DNA of 45,283 nucleotides from positions 1,838-47,120 of the forward strand of contig NZ_JAUFPQ010000028.1 in the NCBI RefSeq assembly GCF_030409305.1, given 5' to 3'. The stretch comes from Halomonas maura (GTDB taxonomy: Bacteria; Pseudomonadota; Gammaproteobacteria; Pseudomonadales; Halomonadaceae). Numbering within the stretch: position 1 is the stretch's first letter; the number at the start of each line of letters is the position of its first letter. The translations under genes were made by a program, and so were the position numbers. Shown here one piece after another: positions 1 through 9,995 of the stretch. A model generated the notes under the pieces. The model did no database searches, was not told the origin of the DNA, and saw only the letters and a list, made by a program, of their open reading frames with translations.

Positions 1-158
1 CCTACCACCAGGGTGCGGCCGGCCGGGGGGTCGGGCAGCCGGTCGGGCAGCAGCGTATCGGGATGCACGGCCGAGACGGCGGTCTCGCCCAGGCGCATCA
101 GCCAGGCGCGCGCCGCCTCGGGCCGCTCGCGGGAAAGCAGGGGGGAAGGGGCATTCAT
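1..158 (-). CDS. ttuD: Glycerate 2-kinase (MOFRL/TtuD type), N-terminal part only
   Basis: This is the 5' part of a minus-strand gene that runs out of the window. It reads from ATG at 156-158, with the ribosome binding site GGAGAC just upstream. The visible 52 residues begin MNAPSPLLSRERPEAARAW and reach a TLVVG segment, which in this family starts the GAGKA nucleotide-binding region. The family phosphorylates D-glycerate to 2-phosphoglycerate. It follows gcl, hyi and glxR on the same strand, the usual order for the glycerate pathway, so it would complete the conversion of glyoxylate to a glycolytic intermediate. The call rests on a short N-terminus plus context; the catalytic domains lie outside the window. 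Confidence 0.66.
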   Translation of the reverse strand, partial: MNAPSPLLSRERPEAARAWLMRLGETAVSAVHPDTLLPDRLPDPPAGRTLVV

Positions 159-308
159 TCGGGGGTCTCCTTCGAAAAAGGGCCCGGTGACGAGCCAGGG
201 GGTCTACAGGGGAAGACTCGACACCGGGCAAGGGGCCGTCAAGCGACGACCCAGGCAGACGACGACCCGACGCCTGCCATCAGGGAGCAGTCACCTCCCC
301 TGTCCTCC

Positions 309-331
309 GCCGGCCACCCATGATGGCCGGC
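309..331 (-). terminator. Hairpin after glxR
   Basis: The inverted repeat GCCGGCCA (309-316) and TGGCCGGC (324-331) lies just downstream of the glxR stop and before the glycerate kinase gene. There is no T run, so it may be an intercistronic mRNA-stabilising stem rather than a terminator. Confidence 0.35.
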
Positions 332-340
332 GGCACGGAC

Positions 341-1228
341 TCAGCGGCTGCCGATCTCGTGGTCGGCGAGCTGCTCCAGGGCGCGGGCGATGCCGGCGTG
401 GTCCCAGTCGCCGCCGCCATGGGCGACGCAGGCCTGGAACAGCTGCTGGGCATTGGCGGTACCGGGCAGCGCGAGGTTGAGGCTACGCGCGCCTTCCAAT
501 GCCAGGTTGAGGTCCTTCTGATGCAGGCGGATCTTGAAGCCCGGATCGAAGGTGCGGTTGATCATCCGTTCGCCGTGAACGTCGAGGATCTTCGACTGGG
601 CCAGGCCGCCGAGCAGGGACTCGCGGACCTTGGCCACGTCGGCTCCCGCCCGGGAGGCGAACAGCAGCCCTTCGGAGACGGCCTCGATGGTCAGGGCGAC
701 GACGATCTGGTTGGCCACCTTGCAGGTCTGGCCGGCGCCGTGATCGCCGATATGGGTGATGGTCTTGCCCATGATCTCGAGCAGCGGCTGGGCGCGCTCG
801 AAGCCTTCCTGGGTGGCACCGACCATGATGGTCAGGGCGGCGTTGATGGCGCCGCCCTCGCCGCCGGAGACCGGGGCGTCGACGTACTCGCCGCCGGCCT
901 CGGTGATGCGCTTGGCGAACTCCTGGGTGGCCAGCGGGGCAATCGAGCTCATGTCGATCACCAGGGTGCCGGGCTTGAGGCCCTCGATGACCCCGCCCTC
1001 GCCGAACAGCACCTGCTCGACGTCCGGGGTGTCCGGCACGATGGTGATGATCACCTCGGAGGCCTCGGCGACCGCCTTGGGGTCGGCGAGCTCCTGCATG
1101 CCCTTGGAGGCCAGGGTCTCGTCCAGGGTGCCGCGCTTGACGGTGGTCAGCTCATGGCCGGCGTCCAGCAGGTGACCCGCCATGGGACGGCCCATGATGC
1201 CCAGTCCGATAAAACCGATCTTGCTCAT
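341..1228 (-). CDS. glxR: 2-hydroxy-3-oxopropionate (tartronate semialdehyde) reductase
   Basis: The 295-residue cytosolic enzyme reduces tartronate semialdehyde to D-glycerate with NAD(P)H. It belongs to the beta-hydroxyacid dehydrogenase family. The N-terminal Rossmann motif GFIGLGIMGRPM is at residues 5-16, the substrate-binding DAPVSGG at 117-123, and the catalytic lysine K170 with N174 in GQTCKVANQ. Length matches GarR/GlxR of enteric bacteria. The start at 1226-1228 was chosen because MSKIGFIGLG is the normal family N-terminus and AGGAGAA precedes it; an in-frame upstream extension to 1420 has no family similarity. It takes the product of gcl, encoded upstream on the same strand. Confidence 0.93.
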   Translation of the reverse strand: MSKIGFIGLGIMGRPMAGHLLDAGHELTTVKRGTLDETLASKGMQELADPKAVAEASEVIITIVPDTPDVEQVLFGEGGVIEGLKPGTLVIDMSSIAPLATQEFAKRITEAGGEYVDAPVSGGEGGAINAALTIMVGATQEGFERAQPLLEIMGKTITHIGDHGAGQTCKVANQIVVALTIEAVSEGLLFASRAGADVAKVRESLLGGLAQSKILDVHGERMINRTFDPGFKIRLHQKDLNLALEGARSLNLALPGTANAQQLFQACVAHGGGDWDHAGIARALEQLADHEIGSR

Positions 1229-1288
1229 GGTTCTTCTCCTGTTCGTCTCTCGTGTCGTTGTGAACTCAAGCGTGCCGCAGCTGCCGTC

Positions 1289-1417
1289 ATCGCTTGGGGC
1301 TGATCCGGCGGCAGGCCTACGAGGAGGCGCTGTAAACCCATCCCTGGGCGCTACCGATGCCATCCCTGGCATAGGACCTCCTCTTCGGCCTGCCCCCGGC
1401 GCCCCTCGCTTAGCGAT
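1289..1417. repeat. Nested intergenic palindrome, candidate repeated element
   Basis: This intergenic stretch between hyi and glxR can fold into a long interrupted stem with two small hairpins at the tip. The paired arms, from outside in, are ATCGCT (1289-1294) with AGCGAT (1412-1417), GGGGC (1296-1300) with GCCCC (1401-1405), 1305-1317 with 1387-1399 (13 bp, one mismatch), and GAGGAGG (1321-1327) with CCTCCTC (1377-1383). The tip holds CCCA-TCCC-TGGG (1337-1348) and TGCCA-TCCC-TGGCA (1358-1371). Only this copy was seen in the window. It looks like a structured extragenic repeat of the kind that occurs in many copies per genome; that is inference. Confidence 0.6.
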
Positions 1418-1521
1418 CACGCCCTGTCTCTGGCGCCTATGATCGCGGGCAGTCAGGCAACGGGCTCCAGGTATCTTGTGCTGTCTCTGTCGTGGAAAAG
1501 CGGACCTCGAGAGCCAGGGCG

Positions 1522-2298
<777 letters not shown>

Positions 2299-2389
2299 GT
2301 GAATCTCCCTGTGTCTTCTCGTGTATGTCAGCGTGCGTCTCGGGCCGCCCGGCCGCCGGTCCCCACCGACGGCCGGACGGCAGCCGTCC

Positions 2390-4165
<1,776 letters not shown>

Positions 4166-4196
4166 GGCGGTTCCTCCAGTGGTGGCTGTTATTCTT

Positions 4197-4219
4197 TGGA
4201 AAATATTTCTGTATACAGA
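4197..4219 (-). promoter_or_regulatory. Overlapping operator candidates upstream of gcl
   Basis: The palindrome TCTGTATACAGA (4208-4219) shares its core TGTATACA with sites in front of puuE, both racemases, gntR and uraD. It overlaps a degenerate copy of a second motif, TGGAA-AATAT-TTCTG (4197-4211). Both are within 60 bp of the gcl start, where a repressor or activator would act. The GntR assignment is inference from the shared motif. Confidence 0.6.
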
Positions 4220-4254
4220 GACTAGACCCACCCCGGAACCGCCGTCAACATTTT

Positions 4255-4271
4255 CTGGAAAACATTTCCAG
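4255..4271. promoter_or_regulatory. TGGAA-N5-TTCCA operator candidate, gcl
   Basis: A 17-bp inverted repeat, CTGGAA-AACAT-TTCCAG, lies about 90 bp upstream of gcl. The same TGGAA-N5-TTCCA layout recurs between allA and the YfcC transporter (6222-6244) and before glcD (21181-21197). Its shape is similar to operators described for allantoin/glyoxylate repressors, but no IclR-type AllR gene is present here. Confidence 0.55.
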
Positions 4272-4283
4272 TTGATAGCAGGC

Positions 4284-4318
4284 AAAAAAATACCCAAGGC
4301 ATAACAACACCTTGGGTA
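4284..4318 (-). terminator. Rho-independent terminator upstream of gcl
   Basis: The stem TACCCAAGG (4291-4299) and CCTTGGGTA (4310-4318) with a 10-nt loop is followed on the minus strand by TATTTTTTT. It would stop minus-strand transcription coming from allA-allE and insulate the gcl promoter. Confidence 0.8.
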
Positions 4319-4399
4319 AATGGAAAAATTTACCGAAAATTCAACCACAAGGAGCCGAGGCAATCCCCGCAGGGGGTAGGCAATGGCCCGATGGTGAAA

Positions 4400-4581
4400 C
4401 GCTCGTATGCAATCTCAGCGGGCGAGCCGCAGGACCATCTCGCCGCTGACAGGCGTCCACCGACGAGCACCGCGCCATCCTCGAGGCATTGAAGGCCCGG
4501 GACGGCGAGCGTGCCCGGCGACTGCTGGCCGACCACGTCCAGCACACCGGCGAATCCATCACCGATATCAATCGCGGCTGA
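4400..4581 (+). pseudogene. C-terminal remnant of a GntR/FCD regulator
   Basis: The reading frame 4450-4581 encodes QASTDEHRAILEALKARD followed by GERARRLLADHVQHTGESI and a stop. This is the last helices of an FCD ligand-binding domain of FadR-like GntR regulators. The frame is closed by a TGA at 4447, and the preceding bases seem to continue the domain in another frame, so the gene is both truncated and frameshifted. No DNA-binding part is present. It lies between the gcl promoter and allE and points toward gcl's neighbour genes, so it may be what is left of a local regulator. Confidence 0.65.
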
Positions 4582-4607
4582 CGACGCCTCTCCTCTCTCC
4601 ATGAACG

Positions 4608-4635
4608 ACGACACCCGCCGGAGGGCGGGTGTCGT
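4608..4635. terminator. Hairpin between the GntR remnant and allE
   Basis: A 12-bp perfect stem, ACGACACCCGCC (4608-4619) with GGCGGGTGTCGT (4624-4635), and a 4-nt loop sits 27 bp past the allE stop. It has no T run on either strand, so it may protect the mRNA end or terminate weakly. Confidence 0.5.
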
Positions 4636-4662
4636 TGCGTACCGTTGCCGTGCCGTAGCCGA

Positions 4663-5499
4663 TCAGCGGCGCTTGCTGAAGGGCAGCGCCATATGCCGGT
4701 TGACGTCCTTGTAGAGCAGGTAGCGGAAGGGGCCCGGCCCGCCCGCATAGCAGGCCTGCGGGCAGAAGGCGCGCAGCCACATGTAGTCGCCGGCCTCGAC
4801 CTCGACCCACTGCTGATTGAGGTGATAGACCGCCTTGCCCTCGAGCACGTAGAGGCCGTGCTCCATGACGTGAGTCTCGTCGAAGGGAATCACGCCGCCG
4901 GGCTGGAAGGTCACGATGTTGACGTGCATGTCGTGGCGCAGGTCGTCCGGGTCGACGAAGCGCGTGGTCGCCCACACCTCGTTGCAGTCCGGCATGACCG
5001 AGGGCTCGATGTCGTTCTCGTTGACCACGAAGGCCTCGGGTACCTCGAGGCCGTCGACGAATTCGTAGGCCTTGCGGATCCAGTGGAAGCGTACCGGGGC
5101 ATCGGCCTCGTTGCGCAGCTGCCAGTCGGCGCCCGGCGGAATGAAGGCGTAGCCGCCCGGCAGCATGCGGTGCTTCTCGCCGGCCAGGGTCAGCAGCATC
5201 TCGCCCTCGACCACGAAGAGCACGCCCTCGGCGCCGGCGTCGGTCTCGGGACGCTCGCTGCCGCCGCCGGGCGAGACCTCCATGATGTACTGGGAGAAGG
5301 TCTCGGCGAAGCCGGACAGCGGGCGGGACAGCACCCAGAGTCGGGTGTTCTCCCAGTGGGGCAGCTTGCTGGCGACGATGTCGCGATAGACCCCCTTGGG
5401 GATGACCGCGAAGGCCTCGGTGAACATGGCGCGGTCGGTGGTCATCACCTTCTGGCTCGGATGACCACCCTGGGGGGCATAGTACTGACGCTGGCTCAT
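4663..5499 (-). CDS. allE: (S)-ureidoglycine aminohydrolase
   Basis: The 278-residue bicupin protein hydrolyses (S)-ureidoglycine to (S)-ureidoglycolate and ammonia. Two cupin repeats are visible, about residues 65-140 and 190-265. The C-terminal one carries the Mn-ligand set expected for the family: E208, H210 and H214 in FDETHVMEHGLYVLEG, and Q248 in FCPQACY. The first cupin has lost these residues, as is normal. Its start codon overlaps the end of allA by 4 bp (ATGA), so translation is probably coupled. It is somewhat longer at the N-terminus than the E. coli protein. Confidence 0.92.
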   Translation of the reverse strand: MSQRQYYAPQGGHPSQKVMTTDRAMFTEAFAVIPKGVYRDIVASKLPHWENTRLWVLSRPLSGFAETFSQYIMEVSPGGGSERPETDAGAEGVLFVVEGEMLLTLAGEKHRMLPGGYAFIPPGADWQLRNEADAPVRFHWIRKAYEFVDGLEVPEAFVVNENDIEPSVMPDCNEVWATTRFVDPDDLRHDMHVNIVTFQPGGVIPFDETHVMEHGLYVLEGKAVYHLNQQWVEVEAGDYMWLRAFCPQACYAGGPGPFRYLLYKDVNRHMALPFSKRR

Positions 5500-6029
5500 G
5501 GGGTTTCCTCTTGTTCCTTGTGGGGCGTGACGGCCTCGCCGTGCGGCAGGGTCACGCGAATATCGATGGGGAACTCGTCGCAGTTGTTGCCCTCGCCGCC
5601 ACGATCCACCACCAGGAACTCGCCTTCGCGTTCCAGTACCGACTGGATGGCGTGCCAGGTGCCGGCGCGGTAATTCACGCCCTGGCGGCCGTCGGTGACG
5701 AAGGCGCGCACCTCGCTCGGCTCGATGGTCTCGCCGGGGGGCGCCACCACCACCAGGAAGCGCTCCTCGTGCAGCGGCACGAAGGCCTGGCTGCCCTGGG
5801 GATGGCGTTCCAGGAAGGTCAGCTCGAGCGGCACCTCGACCGGCTGACTGACGAAGATGCTGATCAGCGCCCGGGCCTGGTCACCGAGGGTCTCGACCCT
5901 GGCCAGGTCGTGGTAGCGCCGGGTGCGGCCGGCGTTGATGTGGAAGTAGTCGGACGTGCGCGTATCGATCACGTCGCCGAAGGGCGCGAAGGCCTCCGGG
6001 CTCAGGGAACGGGCCTCGAGTTCGAGCAT
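5496..6029 (-). CDS. allA: Ureidoglycolate lyase
   Basis: The 177-residue protein matches the AllA family, which splits (S)-ureidoglycolate into glyoxylate and urea. Recognisable stretches are LSPEAFAPFGDVID near the N-terminus, RHPQGSQAFVPL in the middle, GVNYRAGTWHAIQSVL, and a C-terminal part ending with DIRVTLP. ATG at 6027-6029 is preceded by CAGGAGG. It is the first gene of the allA-allE pair and supplies glyoxylate to gcl. The promoter region is shared with the divergent YfcC-type transporter and contains a strong inverted repeat. Confidence 0.92.
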   Translation of the reverse strand: MLELEARSLSPEAFAPFGDVIDTRTSDYFHINAGRTRRYHDLARVETLGDQARALISIFVSQPVEVPLELTFLERHPQGSQAFVPLHEERFLVVVAPPGETIEPSEVRAFVTDGRQGVNYRAGTWHAIQSVLEREGEFLVVDRGGEGNNCDEFPIDIRVTLPHGEAVTPHKEQEETP

Positions 6030-6458
6030 GCAACCTCCTGTCGGGGAGGGATTCCCCCTCCCGGGAATGGTGAGACGGTCGGGACGACCTGCCCGTGGCG
6101 CCGAGGCCTCGAGGTGTCACGGCGCCCTGCAAAGGTCAGGGATTGACCTTCCGGCTATCCGGGACCATCATCTTAACCGCCGAAACTAGAATTTCAATAT
6201 AGACGATACTGTGAAAAAACAATTGTGGAATTTTTTTCCACAATAGTCTTCACTCAATACGGAACGACCACGCAGCGAGGTAGACACGCAGCCGACACCC
6301 CCACCCCCGCAGAGGCCGAGGCGAATAAAGGGAACGCTTGATGAGTGAAACACGAGTTTCCGTCATCACGCCCGGCGCCGACCCGAAGCCCCCAGCCCAC
6401 CCGATGATCAGCACATCGGCACGGCTCGTCGCAGACCAACAACAACCCGAGGTCCCGT
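6030..6458. promoter_or_regulatory. Divergent control region of allA and the YfcC-type transporter
   Basis: About 430 bp separate the two divergent starts. The middle is AT-rich (6170-6250) and contains the perfect inverted repeat ATTGTGGAA-N5-TTCCACAAT at 6222-6244, whose core TGGAA-TTTTT-TTCCA is the same as the motif before gcl and glcD. The spacing puts it where it could control both genes. An out-of-frame short ORF at 6341 with a fair ribosome binding site overlaps the transporter start; I see no sign that it is a real gene. Confidence 0.6.
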
Positions 6459-7907
6459 ATGTCTCACCACCCTCAGACCGGCGAAACTCCGGCAAGCGTC
6501 CAGAAGCACAAGGGCGCGTTCCAGATCCCCCATATCTATGTGATCCTGTTCGTCTTCATTGCGCTGGCGTCGATCGCCACCTATTTCGTGCCGGCCGGCG
6601 TATATGAACGCATCCCTGGCCCCAATGGGCGTATCACCATCGACGCCGAGTCCTTCCAGTTCGTCGAGTCGACGCCGGTCGGGCTGGTCGACTTCATGCT
6701 GGCGATACCCAACGGCCTGATGAGCGCCGGCCAGGTGGTATTCTTCACCTTCATGATCGGCGGCATGTTCATGGTGCTGCACCGCACGGGCATCATCGAG
6801 ATCGGCGTCGACAAGCTGAGCCGCAAGTTCGCCAACCAGAGCCTGCTGCTGATCCCCGTGCTGATGAGCGTGTTCGCCGTCATCGCCACGATCATCGGCA
6901 CCCAGGAACTGGCCCTGGTCTATGTGCCGGTCATCCTGCCGCTGATGATCGCCCTGCGCTTCGACTCGGTGACCGCCGCCGCCGTGGCGCTGTGCGCCAC
7001 CACCGCCGGCTTCACTACCGGCATTCTCAACCCCATCAACACGGGGCTCGGTCAGCAACTGTCCAATCTGCCGCTCTACTCCGGCTTCGGCCTGCGCGCC
7101 CTGGCCTTCGCCGCCGTGCTGGGCGCCGGCATCTTCTTCGTCATGCGCTATGCGCGGAAGGTGCGCCGCAGCCCCGAGCTCAGCCTGATGGCCGATGATG
7201 CCACCGAGGCCGAGAAGCGTACCCACTTCCAGCATGCCGCCGACGAGGGGGCGCTGGTCGCCAACGTTCGCCAGAAATGGGCCGCACTCGCCACCTTTGC
7301 CTTCCTCGCCCTGCTGGTCTACGGCGTGCTGGCTCAGGGCTGGTTCATGATGGAGATGGCCGGCCTGTTCATCATCATGGGGATCGTCGTCGGCCTGATC
7401 GCCGGCCTGTCCACCGAGGATATCTGCGAGGGCTTCAACAAGGGCTTCCGCGATGTGCAGGTGGGGGCGATGATCGCCGGCGTGGCACGCGGCGTCGCCG
7501 TGGTACTCGAGGATGGCCAGATCATGGACACCCTGGTCTATGGCCTGGGCAACCTGGTCGGCGAACTGCCCACCCTGCTGTCGGCCATCGGCATGTACTT
7601 CGCCCAGCTCGGCTTCAACTTCGTGGTGCCTTCGGGCAGCGGACAGGCCCTGGTGACCATGCCGATCATGGCGCCGCTCGCCGACCTGATCGGCGTCACG
7701 CGCCAGACCGCGGTACTGGCCTACCAGTTGGGTGACGGCATCGGCAACATCCTCTACCCGACCTCCGGCTACTTCATGGCCACGCTGGCCATCGCCGGGG
7801 TGCCCTGGCAGAAGTGGGTCAAGTTCTTCTTCCCGCTGTTCTGCGTCTGGGTACTGATCTCGCTTTGCTTCCTGGCCTTTGCCCAGGCCACGCAATGGGT
7901 CGGCTGA
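6459..7907 (+). CDS. YfcC/DcuC-superfamily membrane transporter
   Basis: The 482-residue integral membrane protein belongs to the YfcC/AitC group (C4-dicarboxylate anaerobic carrier-like fold). It begins with a short polar N-terminus, then a first helix IPHIYVILFVFIALASIATYF at about 23-43, the typical FVPAGVYER motif after it, and roughly 11-12 hydrophobic segments. Conserved-looking sites are GTQELALVYVPV near 147 and NFVVPSGSGQALVTMPIMAP near 388. ATG at 6459 follows CGAGG. The family includes arginine/ornithine-type and uncharacterised carriers. Divergent arrangement with allA and a shared operator suggest a substrate linked to allantoin or glyoxylate, for example ureidoglycolate, allantoate or another small acid; this is inference. 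Confidence 0.8.
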   Translation: MSHHPQTGETPASVQKHKGAFQIPHIYVILFVFIALASIATYFVPAGVYERIPGPNGRITIDAESFQFVESTPVGLVDFMLAIPNGLMSAGQVVFFTFMIGGMFMVLHRTGIIEIGVDKLSRKFANQSLLLIPVLMSVFAVIATIIGTQELALVYVPVILPLMIALRFDSVTAAAVALCATTAGFTTGILNPINTGLGQQLSNLPLYSGFGLRALAFAAVLGAGIFFVMRYARKVRRSPELSLMADDATEAEKRTHFQHAADEGALVANVRQKWAALATFAFLALLVYGVLAQGWFMMEMAGLFIIMGIVVGLIAGLSTEDICEGFNKGFRDVQVGAMIAGVARGVAVVLEDGQIMDTLVYGLGNLVGELPTLLSAIGMYFAQLGFNFVVPSGSGQALVTMPIMAPLADLIGVTRQTAVLAYQLGDGIGNILYPTSGYFMATLAIAGVPWQKWVKFFFPLFCVWVLISLCFLAFAQATQWVG

Positions 7908-7938
7908 GCGTCCCCGCCACCGGCTGACAGTCTCCGCC

Positions 7939-7989
7939 AGGCGCCGTGCCCGATGCCCGACTCCCCCTCGGGCACAGGGCACGGCGCCT
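7939..7989. terminator. Bidirectional terminator-like hairpin
   Basis: A 13-bp perfect stem AGGCGCCGTGCCC (7939-7951) with GGGCACGGCGCCT (7977-7989) lies between the convergent transporter and puuE genes. The loop itself can pair (TGCCCGA with TCGGGCA). It has no long T run but sits where both transcripts should end. Confidence 0.6.
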
Positions 7990-8029
7990 GTCGTTGTGCG
8001 AGCCATCAGGACTGCCACCCGGGCTCGCC

Positions 8030-8968
8030 TCAGCCCTGCGATGCCGGGTGGTGCTCGGCCCAGTGACGGGCGATGTCCACCCGCCGCGTCACCCAGACGC
8101 GATCGTGGGCCTCGATATGGTCGAGGAAGCGCTGCAGCGCCCGGAAGCGGCCGGGGCGACCGAGCAGCCGGCAATGCATGCCCACCGAGAGCATCCTGGG
8201 GGTGTCCTCGCCTTCCGCGTAGAGGACGTCGAAAGCGTCACGCAGATAGGTGAAGAAGTGATCCGCGGTATTGAATCCCTGGGGCGCGGCGAAGCGCATG
8301 TCGTTGGTGTCCAGGGTGTAGGGTACCACCAGGTGCGACCGTGACTGGCCCTGGCTGTCGGTCTCGCGAGTCCAGAACGGCAGGTCGTCGCCGTAGTAGT
8401 CGCTGTCGTAGAGGAAGCTGCCCTCGTCGAGCACCAGGCGTCGGGTATTGGGGCTGTCGCGCCCCGTGTACCAGCCCAGCGGCTTCTCGCCGTAGAGCGA
8501 CTCGAAGATCTCGATGGCCCGTTGCATGTGCTCGCGCTCGATGTGCTCGGGCACCTGCTGATAGTGGATCCAGCGATAGCCGTGGCAGGCGATCTCGTGG
8601 CCGAGTTCCTTGAAGGCCTGGGCCACCTCGGGATGTCGCTGCAGCGCCATGGCCACACCGAACACGGTCAGCGGCAGGCCGCGGCGCTCGAACTCGCGCA
8701 GGATCCGCCACACCCCTGCCCGGGCGCCATACTCGTAGATGGACTCCATGCTCAGGTGGCGATCGGGGTAGGCCTCGGCGCCGATGATCTCGGACAGGAA
8801 CTGCTCGGAGCCGCTGTCGCCATGGAGCACGCAATTCTCGCCGCCCTCCTCGTAGTTGAGCACGAACTGGACGGCGATCCTCGCCTTGCCCGGCCAGTTG
8901 GCCTGGGGGGGAGTGGCTCCATAGCCGATCAGATCGCGGGGATAGTCGTTGCGGGTCGGTGAGGTCAT
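8030..8968 (-). CDS. puuE: Allantoinase, polysaccharide-deacetylase type
   Basis: The 312-residue protein is of the PuuE type, a metal-independent allantoinase with a polysaccharide-deacetylase (NodB-like) fold, unrelated to AllB. It opens (S)-allantoin to allantoate. Family segments are YPRDLIGYGATPPQANWPG at the N-terminus, RIAVQFVLNYEEGGE (about 30-44), SMESIYEYGARAGVWR, and GHEIACHGYRWIHYQ in the catalytic core. The start at 8966-8968 (MTSPTRNDYPRDLIGYG) was preferred over a longer frame to 9079, since the extension is not family-like; AAGGA lies upstream. A CTGTATACAG palindrome 62 bp upstream ties it to the candidate GntR regulon. Confidence 0.93.
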   Translation of the reverse strand: MTSPTRNDYPRDLIGYGATPPQANWPGKARIAVQFVLNYEEGGENCVLHGDSGSEQFLSEIIGAEAYPDRHLSMESIYEYGARAGVWRILREFERRGLPLTVFGVAMALQRHPEVAQAFKELGHEIACHGYRWIHYQQVPEHIEREHMQRAIEIFESLYGEKPLGWYTGRDSPNTRRLVLDEGSFLYDSDYYGDDLPFWTRETDSQGQSRSHLVVPYTLDTNDMRFAAPQGFNTADHFFTYLRDAFDVLYAEGEDTPRMLSVGMHCRLLGRPGRFRALQRFLDHIEAHDRVWVTRRVDIARHWAEHHPASQG

Positions 8969-9029
8969 GGCGGTGCATCCTTCTTGTTCTGAGAGCGCTC
9001 GACGGCCCTGAGGCTTGGCGAGCGACAAA

Positions 9030-9039
9030 CTGTATACAG
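9030..9039 (-). promoter_or_regulatory. TGTATACA operator candidate upstream of puuE
   Basis: The perfect palindrome CTGTATACAG lies 62 bp before the puuE start, in the AT-rich promoter gap between puuE and the downstream end of the racemase gene. It is the same motif as before gcl, the racemases, gntR and uraD. Confidence 0.6.
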
Positions 9040-9079
9040 GAAAAGAATAGAGTGTACCCACTCCTTGTTCAAGGGGCAT

Positions 9080-9739
9080 TCAGCCCTTCGCCAGGCGCAT
9101 CAGCGCCAGGCTCTGCGCCAGGGCGGCGTCCAGGGAGTCCACCAGCCGGCAGCCCGGGCCTACCTCCAGGTCGGCAGCCAGGCCGGCCAAGGCGGCACCG
9201 CCGACGATGATGGCATCCGGGGCGAGCCGGGCCTGCTGATCGGCCACCGCCGCCTGGAGCCGCGCCCGGGCCTGGTCACGCTGCACGGGGAGGGACAGAT
9301 CATCGATATCCACGGCGGAGATCCCCAGGCAGCGACGCGATGCCCCCATCGCGTGCAGCACGTCCTCGATCATGCGCGGCCAGCGCCGCCCGGGCGTGAC
9401 GATCGAGAAGCGAGCCCCCAACTGCAGGGCGCACAGCACCGAGGCCTCCAGCATGCCGGTGACAGGCACCGAGCAGGCCTCCCGGGCAGCGGCGAGCCCG
9501 GGTTCGCCGAAGCAGGCCAGCAGCACGGCGTCGTGATCGACATCGGCACGGCCCTCGAGACTGGCCACCAGGGCACCCGCGGCCAGGGCACAATCCCGCC
9601 GAGAGGCGATATAGGGCACGCCCTGCCCCACCGTCTCGGCGCGGATCGCGACCGCACTCCCGAGAAAGGCCCTGGCCCGTGAGGCCATGGCGTCGGTCAT
9701 GGCGGTGTTGGTATTGCCGTTGAGCATCAACAGGCGCAT
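9080..9739 (-). CDS. Asp/Glu/hydantoin racemase-family protein lacking the second catalytic cysteine
   Basis: The 219-residue protein is clearly of the hydantoin/allantoin racemase family: N-terminal MRLLMLNGNTNTAMTD, the first catalytic cysteine C76 in LLACFGEPGLAAARE, PVTGMLEAS, and FSIVTPGRRW. Family members use two cysteines. In the paralogue at 10194-10940 the second is C181 in VLGCGGMADL; here the aligned position is G181 in IIVGGAALAGLA. A two-base racemase mechanism is therefore unlikely to work unchanged. The start at 9737-9739 has GGAGGACAG upstream; an in-frame ATG 21 bp earlier is less well placed. A perfect TTGTATACAA lies 47 bp upstream. It could be a binding protein, a one-base isomerase/decarboxylase-like enzyme, or a decaying copy. 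Confidence 0.8.
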   Translation of the reverse strand: MRLLMLNGNTNTAMTDAMASRARAFLGSAVAIRAETVGQGVPYIASRRDCALAAGALVASLEGRADVDHDAVLLACFGEPGLAAAREACSVPVTGMLEASVLCALQLGARFSIVTPGRRWPRMIEDVLHAMGASRRCLGISAVDIDDLSLPVQRDQARARLQAAVADQQARLAPDAIIVGGAALAGLAADLEVGPGCRLVDSLDAALAQSLALMRLAKG

Positions 9740-9785
9740 CGCTGTCCTCCTGCGAGTCACGATACCGTCACTCTAGACTCGCCCC

Positions 9786-9795
9786 TTGTATACAA
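9786..9795 (-). promoter_or_regulatory. TTGTATACAA operator candidate, racemase-like gene
   Basis: This is the perfect 10-bp palindrome TTGTATACAA, 47 bp upstream of the minus-strand racemase-like gene. It is the best copy of the motif and defines the consensus used for the other sites. Confidence 0.65.
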
Positions 9796-9995
9796 AAAAT
9801 CAATCCTTCCGCCGTGGCCCCTTCGCGCCCCCTCTGCCACAGGTGTTGCCCTGCCCACGAGCGATGGCCATGACAGAGGATGATTTCCTTCCGTCCGGCG
9901 CCTCCCTGCCAGGAGCGGGCGTCTTTCACCACACACCTGGCCGCCCTTACGGAACGCGTACACAAACAGAACACTAATGCCGACAATATAAATGA

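Noticed and set aside
6341..6607. Short ORF starting MSETRVSVITPGAD with a fair ribosome binding site, overlapping the YfcC-type gene
   Set aside because: It runs out of frame into the transporter, has low-complexity Pro-rich sequence and no recognised domain; a leader role cannot be shown.
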